Below, piece by piece: positions 1-5,849 of a stretch of DNA of 5,889 nucleotides; position 1 is the first letter of the stretch; each line of letters starts with the position of its first letter. The stretch comes from Aquirhabdus sp. (GTDB taxonomy: Bacteria; Pseudomonadota; Gammaproteobacteria; Pseudomonadales; Moraxellaceae): positions 1-5,889 of the forward strand of contig JASLGO010000027.1 in NCBI GenBank assembly GCA_030150135.1, given 5' to 3'. The notes beneath the pieces are model-generated. The model was not told the DNA's origin. It saw only the letters and a program-made list of their open reading frames with translations, and made no database searches. Position numbers and translations under genes: made by a program.

Positions 1-85
1 AACAGAAGACTGGCAGCGTGGTTAACCACTCCAACCATGTCCGACCTAATGGGCCCATACGCCCGTCAGCATTAGTATGTTCCAT
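1..85 (-). CDS. Possible start of an unidentified protein, cut by the left edge
   Basis: A minus-strand reading frame opens with ATG at 85-83 and stays open to the edge, giving 28 residues that begin MEHTNADGRMGPLGRTWLEW. An AGGG lies about 4 bases upstream of the ATG, a rather tight spacing. The codons (GAA, ACT, AAT, GCT, CGT, TTA, GGT) resemble those of the neighbouring genes, and the direction agrees with every other gene here. I do not recognise the protein. A competing reading is the tail of a plus-strand gene ending at TAG 73-75, but that frame uses AGA AGA and CTA, codons that look out of place here. A third option is a minus-strand start at 38-36. Confidence 0.35.
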   Translation of the reverse strand, partial: MEHTNADGRMGPLGRTWLEWLTTLPVFC

Positions 86-273
86 AGTACCCTACTTGTC
101 TTTTTTGATTTTTGACCTAATAACGTCGAAACGCATCCCTAACATGCAAACCAAACAAAACGATCACACTGAATGATCACATTTTAGAAGGTCAACACAA
201 AGACTGCGATTTAATCTACGCTACGCCTCTATGAAGCCCAAAATTCCCAGCAAATCACCGACCGTAATTCGTT

Positions 274-304
274 AAGACAGGCTATTTCCATAATCTGCTA
301 TAAT
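274..304 (+). promoter_or_regulatory. Extended -10 sigma70-type promoter facing right
   Basis: A perfect TATAAT at 299-304 is preceded by TG at 296-297, giving the extended -10 motif TGCTATAAT. A partial -35 (AAGACA, 274-279, four of six matches) lies 19 bases upstream; long spacing and a weak -35 are tolerated by extended -10 promoters. Transcription would start near 311 and run toward the 3' end of the minus-strand rhombosortase gene, so it would make a short RNA, a leader transcript or an antisense RNA. No annotated plus-strand gene follows. Confidence 0.45.
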
Positions 305-346
305 GCCTGAATATTTAGCGCATTTATATCTCTTTATGCATTATTT

Positions 347-412
347 ATGAACACAATTCGAATTATTATTCATCACAAGTGGTTTATTTCAATTCGTTTT
401 CTTAATAAATAA
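347..412 (+). CDS. Possible 21-codon leader-like ORF
   Basis: ATG at 347 opens a 21-codon frame, MNTIRIIIHHKWFISIRFLN plus a final K, closed by TAA at 410-412. It begins about 36 bases after the start predicted for the promoter at 274-304. It is rich in isoleucine (IRIII, then ISI). Its stop overlaps an AAGGAG (411-416), and that motif lies partly inside a hairpin (AATAAGG 408-414 with CCTTATT 428-434). This is the layout of a regulatory leader peptide, but no ATG-started gene follows and no ribosome binding site precedes it. In such A/T-rich DNA a short chance ORF is quite possible. Confidence 0.2.
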   Translation: MNTIRIIIHHKWFISIRFLNK

Positions 413-470
413 GGAGCTAAAAATTAACCTTATTATAAAAATAAAATTATTTTCACTTATTAATCAACAA

Positions 471-492
471 CAAGTAGGATCAAGTAGGATCA
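471..492. repeat. 10-bp direct tandem repeat, 2.2 copies
   Basis: CAAGTAGGAT occurs twice back to back (471-480, 481-490) followed by CA. It sits 12 bases beyond the stop codon of the rhombosortase gene. The copies are identical, which suggests recent slippage or duplication rather than an old functional array. Confidence 0.8.
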
Positions 493-503
493 GTTTTTAA
501 TTT

Positions 504-1112
504 TCATTTTAGAAGTATATTTCTCGCACTAAACGGCATTAGGCGTAGCATTAACCAAATCAACCCTCCCAAAATTGCACCATATAGATGCGCATGAAGT
601 ACTACAGGCGCTCCTATCAATTCAGCCGTCTGGCTGTTTCCACTATAAGCCTCCCAACCCACTTTGAGACATACACCCAACACAACCACGTACCCCATTC
701 GACGTTCTGCGACATGATTACTCTGCATGGCATTCAGAGCAATCGCCAAATAAATGCCATGTAAAACACCAGATAGCCCCGCATACAAAATGAGCGTCGA
801 CTGAAAGATATATAATAAAAGACTTAATAAAGGAGGTAAGGCAAACCATAGCAAAAGGAAGAATCGCCGAGAAGTATAAAAAAAAATCTCTGGCAATAAA
901 GACAATGCTACCGCATTCAGCACCCAATGCCATGCACCTAAATGCACCCAATGCGCAGTCCACCAACGCCACGGTTCAGTGAAAAACACATGGCGATCAT
1001 AAATAGCCTGAGCAAAAAATATCTGAAAGAACAACATCGATGCGATTGCGAAATAAATCCACAATCGCAAAGAAAAACGAGTAACTATTCGATCAAACAA
1101 CTTACTCGTCAC
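504..1112 (-). CDS. rrtA: Rhombosortase (rhomboid-family intramembrane serine protease)
   Basis: Rhombosortases are inner-membrane rhomboid proteases that remove the C-terminal GlyGly-CTERM anchor from exported, usually type II-secreted, proteins. At 202 residues this is a normal-sized minimal rhomboid with about six membrane segments (near 18-36, 58-77, 84-104, 110-128, 139-154, 171-190). The catalytic serine is S114 in GLSG (112-115) and the catalytic histidine is H175 in AHLYG. H57, H62 and N66 match the HxxxxHxxxN oxyanion region of GlpG. The phrases GLSGVLHG and GAPVVLHAHLYG are what I expect of rhombosortases rather than general rhomboids. The start is GTG at 1112; the next Met (residue 26) would remove part of the first membrane segment. 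The gene overlaps the AdeT-type gene upstream by 11 bases with only a weak GAG-type site before it, so translation is probably coupled. No GlyGly-CTERM substrate is visible here. Confidence 0.82.
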   Translation of the reverse strand: MTSKLFDRIVTRFSLRLWIYFAIASMLFFQIFFAQAIYDRHVFFTEPWRWWTAHWVHLGAWHWVLNAVALSLLPEIFFYTSRRFFLLLWFALPPLLSLLLYIFQSTLILYAGLSGVLHGIYLAIALNAMQSNHVAERRMGYVVVLGVCLKVGWEAYSGNSQTAELIGAPVVLHAHLYGAILGGLIWLMLRLMPFSARNILLK

Positions 1113-2229
1113 CCAGACTGCACTCAGCTAATTCAGGATTCTTTTGACAACGAATTTTTTTCAACAGTGCCATCATTTTTTTATCATAAATACCATCACG
1201 CACCAAATCTATTCGAGAAAGGCGTGACATTTCTTGATAGCGAGCACGACTTGCTTCAGTAATCCGAACCCAGTATTTAGGATCAACTTCAGATTCATAA
1301 CCTTTCACAGTTTTATAATACGAATCAAATTGGCCCGCAATATATTGACGAGACGATTGCCCAAAACTCGCTGGAAAGCGATCTGAGTGAATCAGAATTT
1401 GAAGACTGACTTGAGCGAGAACATAATCTACGATACCACCGTTCTTACCCAAGCCTCGATAAAGCTCCAATGGACGATATGCAGTCGCAGGAGCGATCAC
1501 AATATCAACCTTACCATTATTAAATTTACCCGCAAAATTCGTCATATCGGAAGGATCCGATTGCGCACCTAAATTACGCACTAATTTTGCTTCAGCCTTA
1601 TCATAATCAAAGATTGCGATTTTTTTACCAGGTAATGCTTCTGGATTATCGATCCGTCGATCATTTACAAATCCGTAAGCCGCTCCGAAAGGCATGATAC
1701 CCACAACTTCATACGCCTGCCCATCAAAAGTGGTTGACATATAGCGTGCTGCGGTAGGGCTACTCAGCGCGGAAATGAGCGTCCGCATATGCTCAGTTGT
1801 AGGAATCGCACCTATTGCTTCAATACTTCCTGTAAAAGGGTTGAATGGGCGAGCCCGCAGCCCAGTGATTACAACGGCATCACAATAACGTACGCGGAAA
1901 TCTTCACTCGCAACACGCTCATCAACATAACCTTTTAACTCAAAATCAACACCCATCGTAGCTGCTTTGACTTGATAATCTTTGAGTTTGGCAAAAATTT
2001 CGCCATTTTCACCCATGATGTCCCAAACACACAAACGACGCTTAATCAGATCAGCAGATTGGCGTTCTATTGGCGCACGCGCAGCGTTCGCAGATACACT
2101 AGCCACACTCGCCAAGACCATCAATACACCAAAAAACATCGTCAAAGCCATGCGTAAAGCATGATACGGGCTATGCGTTCTCACAACGACATGTTTGATG
2201 CTCATCTGATTTTGACCGAACGACCCCAT
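1102..2229 (-). CDS. AdeT-type (DUF6091) periplasmic putative solute-binding protein
   Basis: This 375-residue exported protein matches, from memory, the AdeT1/AdeT2 family of Acinetobacter. Shared landmarks are CVWDIMGENGE (67-77), the YVDERVASEDF stretch (101-111), CDAVVITGLRARPFNPFTGS (116-135), FGAAYGFVNDR (181-191), NFAGKFNNGKVDI (231-243) and the end LLKKIRC..AEC. The family was first reported as an RND efflux component linked to aminoglycoside resistance. The sequence, however, has one N-terminal hydrophobic stretch and a soluble body, which fits a solute-binding protein and not a pump. The signal peptide has a long n-region (1-26), a hydrophobic core (27-42) and a likely AxA cleavage after A49. 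Four cysteines (67, 116, 361, 370) could form two disulfides. GGAG six bases before ATG 2229 supports this start over Met9. It leads a two-gene unit with the rhombosortase. The ligand is unknown. Confidence 0.85.
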   Translation of the reverse strand: MGSFGQNQMSIKHVVVRTHSPYHALRMALTMFFGVLMVLASVASVSANAARAPIERQSADLIKRRLCVWDIMGENGEIFAKLKDYQVKAATMGVDFELKGYVDERVASEDFRVRYCDAVVITGLRARPFNPFTGSIEAIGAIPTTEHMRTLISALSSPTAARYMSTTFDGQAYEVVGIMPFGAAYGFVNDRRIDNPEALPGKKIAIFDYDKAEAKLVRNLGAQSDPSDMTNFAGKFNNGKVDIVIAPATAYRPLELYRGLGKNGGIVDYVLAQVSLQILIHSDRFPASFGQSSRQYIAGQFDSYYKTVKGYESEVDPKYWVRITEASRARYQEMSRLSRIDLVRDGIYDKKMMALLKKIRCQKNPELAECSLGDE

Positions 2230-2325
2230 TACCTACTCCACTTGAGACTCTGAACGTTGTATATACTGTTATTGATAGATGACTAAACTGGATAAATCAC
2301 CACACTCTTTCTGCTCTAACATAGA
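2230..2325 (-). promoter_or_regulatory. Leader of the AdeT-type/rhombosortase unit, with likely promoter and RBS
   Basis: A terminator lies immediately upstream, so this unit needs its own promoter in these 96 bases. The best -10-like element is the TATATA/TATACA overlap at 2258-2265, about 30 bases before the start codon. No good -35 accompanies it (TTTAGT at about 16-base spacing is the nearest), so an activator may be needed or the call may be wrong. The ribosome binding site is GGAG at 2239-2236, six bases from the ATG. Confidence 0.35.
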
Positions 2326-2353
2326 ACAAAACCGCCTAGAATGGCGGTTTTGT
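2326..2353 (-). terminator. Intrinsic terminator of the lipoprotein gene
   Basis: A perfect 11-bp inverted repeat (2326-2336 with 2343-2353) encloses a six-base loop. On the minus strand the hairpin has a CCGCC/GGCGG core flanked by an A-run before and TTTTGTT after, a standard rho-independent terminator. It lies about 60 bases past the lipoprotein stop. The plus strand also reads A-run, stem, T-run, so it may work in both directions. It separates the lipoprotein gene from the AdeT-type gene. Confidence 0.9.
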
Positions 2354-2415
2354 CTGCTCACTAATCAACTGGATTATACATAAATCGATCAATGCGTTCC
2401 TTGACTGATCATGTT

Positions 2416-3522
2416 TTAATTCAACAAATCATCGACTTTAGCAGTATCAACGTCTGACTCATCCCAGAATTTCGTTAAACCATCTTCTGGAGCACGTTTA
2501 CCTGTTTTATCAGTCCAATAGCGATCTGCAATACCCCAAACTTGATGACCACCCATCGCATCAAAGAGTTTGTATTTAGGATTCACAGGCATATTCTGAT
2601 CAACAGAATGACCATAAGTTCTTAAAGCATCACGAATCTTATCATCTTGACCCGTTGCTTGAGCCGCTAGCGCATAAATTGCGTGCGCCAAACGAACACC
2701 TTTACGCTCGCCCAAACGCGTTGAATCCTTCATGGTTTGCCATGGATCAGGCTTACCTTCACCAGCGCCTGGCAACAACACCCAAACTGCCGCACGGATA
2801 GCCAGTGGCGCACCCCAGAATTGTTCATTATCTAAGCACTTCATGCCGCGTTCAGTCACTGCCGCGATATCTTTCGGTACGTTTACAGCGCCCTGAGAAG
2901 CAATATCATTCGTTACAGCTTGCAAACCCGCAACCATTCCTAACAGATAAATGGTTTTATCAAGGTCAGTCTTCATCGAAGGGCATTGTTCACCCAATTT
3001 AATGTGATAATCACGTTCCCACTTTTCTTGGAATGCTTGATATGCAGCATATTGACGACGTGCAGCAATCGCAGCCCAACGTTTTTGAGCGATACGTTGA
3101 TCCTGAGCTTCTTCAATACGACCAGCGCGCGATGCACGCATGTAGCCCAACTCATGTTCAAGCGCAGTATCTTCTGCACAACTTGCTGAACCAACATATA
3201 GAAGCACCGACATTTTGGTCGCATCCGCACCCATCGCGGAGGTCGCCAGAATTGCTGGCAACAATGACGTACCAGAGACACAAACCATGTTGGTATCATC
3301 TTGTGTCAAGATTGGCGGAACGATATGGTCTTCAGCAAAGACCAAGCCCACATTAGCACCCGTTTTAATAACTTGAGAACAGCCAGTTAGAGTAACGGCA
3401 GCCGCGATAGCAACAACCATACTTTTTGCAAAAATATTTTTCATGAAATTAGACTTTAAAAATGAAGTAGGACGAGCAGCCGAAATGGCTTGTGTATGCA
3501 TATTCTGCGTGTTATTCAACAT
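2416..3522 (-). CDS. Exported lipoprotein resembling TRAP-transporter T-component (TatT)
   Basis: A 368-residue protein with a lipoprotein signal: hydrophobic stretch about 35-46, lipobox LTGC with the lipid-carrying C48, and Ser at +2, which predicts outer-membrane placement. The mature part is alanine-rich, helical and without membrane segments. Stretches such as YLLGMVAGLQAV (192-203), the GMKCLDN region (226-232) and FWGAPLAIRAAVW (235-247) remind me of TatT-type lipoproteins, helical-repeat partners of TRAP solute receptors. This is recalled similarity, not a search result. Cysteines 81, 115, 180 and 229 may pair. Start choice is open: ATG 3522 has AAGGA 11 bases upstream but gives a 26-residue extension before MKNIF; Met27 (ATG 3444) gives a normal signal peptide but lacks a ribosome binding site. 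The gene lies between pnp and the AdeT-type gene, with its own terminator. The TatT assignment is about 50% sure; the lipoprotein call is much firmer. Confidence 0.75.
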   Translation of the reverse strand: MLNNTQNMHTQAISAARPTSFLKSNFMKNIFAKSMVVAIAAAVTLTGCSQVIKTGANVGLVFAEDHIVPPILTQDDTNMVCVSGTSLLPAILATSAMGADATKMSVLLYVGSASCAEDTALEHELGYMRASRAGRIEEAQDQRIAQKRWAAIAARRQYAAYQAFQEKWERDYHIKLGEQCPSMKTDLDKTIYLLGMVAGLQAVTNDIASQGAVNVPKDIAAVTERGMKCLDNEQFWGAPLAIRAAVWVLLPGAGEGKPDPWQTMKDSTRLGERKGVRLAHAIYALAAQATGQDDKIRDALRTYGHSVDQNMPVNPKYKLFDAMGGHQVWGIADRYWTDKTGKRAPEDGLTKFWDESDVDTAKVDDLLN

Positions 3523-3672
3523 ATTCTTTTCATTCCTTGACCAGAGCTATCCCTATACCCTGCGACGATAACACGAAGTCTGGCGAGTTAAAAGCCACGT
3601 TCGTCGAAAAACCAGCCATTATTACAAATGTAAACTGCGTATATTTTTATAAATCAGATGCTTCTGATGTAC
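3523..3672 (-). promoter_or_regulatory. 5' region of the lipoprotein gene, with possible 29-codon upstream ORF
   Basis: Because pnp ends in a strong terminator, a promoter for the lipoprotein is expected here. Candidates are weak: TTTAAC with TATCGT 16 bases later, or TATAGG nearer the gene. A minus-strand frame of 29 codons starts at ATG 3619 (MAGFSTNVAF...) and stops with TGA at 3532-3530, seven bases before the lipoprotein ATG. The lipoprotein AAGGA (3538-3534) lies within its last codons. That spacing would suit translational coupling, but the small ORF lacks a visible ribosome binding site of its own. Confidence 0.3.
3653..3668 (-). other. Second small hairpin just past the pnp terminator
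   Basis: ATCAGA (3653-3658) and TCTGAT (3663-3668) form a perfect six-base stem with a TGCT loop. On the minus strand it is followed by TTTATAAAAA. It could act as a weak backup terminator or protect the 3' end. A second ATCAGAA lies on the other side of the main terminator (3701-3707), so the TCTGAT arm could pair with either copy. Confidence 0.4.
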
Positions 3673-3700
3673 AAAAAGCCCAACTCAAAGAGCTGGGCCT
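3673..3700 (-). terminator. Intrinsic terminator of pnp
   Basis: On the minus strand GCCCAGCTC (3698-3690) pairs with GAGTTGGGC (3686-3678) around a three-base TTT loop; the one imperfect position is a G-U pair in RNA. A run of five T follows (3677-3673). It lies about 60 bases past the pnp stop. The plus-strand reading has an A-C mismatch and a poorer T-run, so its main direction is minus. Confidence 0.9.
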
Positions 3701-3758
3701 TTCTGATCTAAAAACAAAAACTATATACAAGTGAACGCATTGTCACTCAAAAATTCAA

Positions 3759-5849
3759 TCAAGCTGCTGCAATATCCTTCATAGACAGTTTGATACGACC
3801 ACGCTGATCAACATCCTGCACGATCACCCGAACTTTTTGTCCCTCTTGCAAAACATCTGCAACATTAGCAATACGTTCATTCGAGATTTGTGAAATATGC
3901 AGCAAACCATCTGTACCTGGTAACAAGTTCACGAACGCACCAAATTCAACAATACGCACGACTGTACCTTCGTAGATTGTGCCCGGTTCGATTTCAGCAG
4001 TAATCGCTTGGATTTTTGCAATCGCAGCTTGTGCAGCAGCTTTGCTTTCACCAAATACACGAACGGTTCCGTTGTCTTCGATATCAATGCTTGCTTTGGT
4101 TTCTTCAGTCAGCGCACGAATCGTTGCACCACCTTTACCAATAATGTCACGAATCTTGTCTGGATTCACTTGAATCACAGCAAATGTTGGCGCATGCATA
4201 TTAATTTCAGTACGGCTACGCGCAATCACTTGATTCATACCGTTCAAGATATGAATACGACCTTGATAGGCTTGATTCAGTGCAAGCTCCATGATTTCTT
4301 CGGTAATCCCTTCGATCTTGATGTCCATTTGCAGTGCAGTGATTCCGTTTGCAGAACCTGCCACTTTAAAGTCCATGTCGCCCAAGTGATCTTCGTCACC
4401 CAAGATGTCAGAAAGAACTGCGAAACGCTCACCTTCTTTTACCAAGCCCATCGCGATACCTGCAACTGGCGCTTTCAGTGGCACACCAGCATCCATCAAC
4501 GCTAAGCTCGCACCACAAACTGAAGCCATTGATGATGAACCGTTCGATTCAGTGATGTCTGATACGACACGAATGACGTATGGAAAACGGTCAGCAGCAG
4601 GCAATACCGGTGCTACACCGCGACGCGCCAAACGACCATGACCGATTTCACGACGTTTTGGACCTGACTCACGACCTGTTTCGCCAACTGAGTAAGCTGG
4701 GAAGTTGTAATGCAACATGAATGGGTCGTTTTTGGTTCCTGCCAATGAATCAACCATCAATGCATCACGGGTATTACCCAATGTTGCTGTGACCAAAGCT
4801 TGAGTTTCACCACGAGTAAAGAGTGATGAACCATGCGCACGTGGCAATACGCCGACTTGAATATCCAATGCACGAACAGTTTTGGTATCACGACCATCAA
4901 TGCGCGGCTTGCCAGACAAAATATTGTCACGAACTGTGCGATATTTCAGCTCTTCAAAGTAGTTTTGCAATTCTGCTGGATCAACATCACTACCTTCTGG
5001 CGCAAACTCAGCCAGTGCAGCTTGTTTAATATCATCCAATTTTTCATAGCGTAATGCTTTTTCTGTTTCAGCGTAGGCAACACTGATCTCTTCAGCAAAA
5101 CGAGCTGCCAAACGTGCTTTCAACTCATCATTTTGAACGGCTGGCGTCCAAGTGCTTACTGGGTTATTCACCTCAGCTGCAAATTGTTTAATTGCTTCAA
5201 TCACAACTTGCATTTCGTCATGACCAAACAATACAGCACCCAGCATCTGATCTTCTGACAACTCTTTCGCTTCTGATTCAACCATCAGAACCGCTTTATC
5301 AGTACCTGCAACTACCAAATCTAGATCACTACGACTTAACTCTTCGTATGAAGGATTTAAGATGTAATCGCCATCAATAAATGCAACGCGCGCACCGCCG
5401 ATTGGACCATTGAATGGTACGCCAGCAATTGACATCGCAGCACTCGTACCAATCATCGCAGCAATATCAGCTTCCATCGATTTATCAGAAGAAACAACGG
5501 TTGCTGTCACTTGCACTTCGTTGAAATAACCTTCAGGGAACAACGGACGAATTGGACGATCGATCAAACGGCTGATCAATGTTTCATTTTCGCTTGCACG
5601 ACCTTCACGCTTGCCGTAACCACCAGGGATACGACCTGCTGCATATTGTTTTTCTTGATAATTAACAGTTAATGCAAAGAAATCCTGACCTGGTTTTGCT
5701 TTTTTTGCTGCAACAACAGCAACCAATACACTCACACCACCCATGGTGACGAATACAGAATGTGCTTGACGCGCAATACGACCTGTTTCCAATACCACCT
5801 GATGACGACCAAATTGAACTTCTTTACGGACTACATTAAACATCGACAT
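3759..5849 (-). CDS. pnp: Polynucleotide phosphorylase (PNPase)
   Basis: PNPase degrades RNA from the 3' end using phosphate, releasing nucleoside diphosphates, and works alone or in the RNA degradosome; it is a ring-shaped trimer. The 696 residues hold all expected parts: first RNase PH domain (about 5-145), a helical linker (about 240-310), second RNase PH domain (about 315-540), a KH domain with the IIGKGG loop (569-574) and an S1 domain (about 622-691). The active-site block EDHLGDMDFK places D487, D493 and K495 where E. coli has D486, D492 and K494; the SNGSSSMAS phosphate-binding stretch is at 435-443. The RNA-contact loop reads RIPGGYGKREGR (73-84). The protein stops right after S1 and lacks the short tail of the 711-residue E. 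coli enzyme. AAGGA eight bases before ATG 5849 supports this start over Met3. In gammaproteobacteria rpsO usually lies just upstream; it would be outside the window. Confidence 0.98.
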   Translation of the reverse strand: MSMFNVVRKEVQFGRHQVVLETGRIARQAHSVFVTMGGVSVLVAVVAAKKAKPGQDFFALTVNYQEKQYAAGRIPGGYGKREGRASENETLISRLIDRPIRPLFPEGYFNEVQVTATVVSSDKSMEADIAAMIGTSAAMSIAGVPFNGPIGGARVAFIDGDYILNPSYEELSRSDLDLVVAGTDKAVLMVESEAKELSEDQMLGAVLFGHDEMQVVIEAIKQFAAEVNNPVSTWTPAVQNDELKARLAARFAEEISVAYAETEKALRYEKLDDIKQAALAEFAPEGSDVDPAELQNYFEELKYRTVRDNILSGKPRIDGRDTKTVRALDIQVGVLPRAHGSSLFTRGETQALVTATLGNTRDALMVDSLAGTKNDPFMLHYNFPAYSVGETGRESGPKRREIGHGRLARRGVAPVLPAADRFPYVIRVVSDITESNGSSSMASVCGASLALMDAGVPLKAPVAGIAMGLVKEGERFAVLSDILGDEDHLGDMDFKVAGSANGITALQMDIKIEGITEEIMELALNQAYQGRIHILNGMNQVIARSRTEINMHAPTFAVIQVNPDKIRDIIGKGGATIRALTEETKASIDIEDNGTVRVFGESKAAAQAAIAKIQAITAEIEPGTIYEGTVVRIVEFGAFVNLLPGTDGLLHISQISNERIANVADVLQEGQKVRVIVQDVDQRGRIKLSMKDIAAA

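Larger units (their letters stand above)
86..503. other. A/T-rich intergenic region
   Basis: About 420 bases with no convincing long gene on either strand. It contains two direct copies of GATCACA (162-168 and 176-182), a plus-strand extended -10 promoter near 299-304, a 21-codon leader-like ORF at 347-412, an A/T hairpin at 408-434 and a 10-bp tandem repeat at 471-492. I see no G/C-rich terminator for the rhombosortase transcript that enters this region from the right, so that message may run on or end by a factor-dependent route. Confidence 0.7.

Noticed and set aside
1..75. C-terminal end of a plus-strand gene stopping at TAG 73-75
   Set aside because: Open for only 24 codons, with codons (AGA AGA, CTA) unlike the neighbours; the minus-strand reading has a start and a possible RBS. 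It cannot be fully excluded without sequence to the left.
942..1262. Plus-strand 106-codon ORF across the overlap of the two minus-strand genes
   Set aside because: It is antisense to two well-supported genes, with no ribosome binding site and no recognisable domain.
1102..2229. RND efflux pump subunit, as AdeT proteins are often labelled
   Set aside because: There is a single N-terminal hydrophobic segment and a soluble body; nothing resembles an RND pump or a membrane-fusion hairpin.
2973..3299. Minus-strand 108-codon ORF in another frame of the lipoprotein gene
   Set aside because: It is a shadow of the lipoprotein frame, which has the coherent signal peptide and lipobox.
3492..3734. Plus-strand 80-codon ORF between pnp and the lipoprotein gene
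   Set aside because: It begins inside the lipoprotein coding sequence, reads straight through the pnp terminator hairpin, has no ribosome binding site and resembles no family I know.
4008..4505. Plus-strand 165-codon ORF inside pnp
   Set aside because: It is antisense to the conserved PH2/KH region of PNPase, is Cys- and His-rich in the way of shadow frames, and has no start signal.
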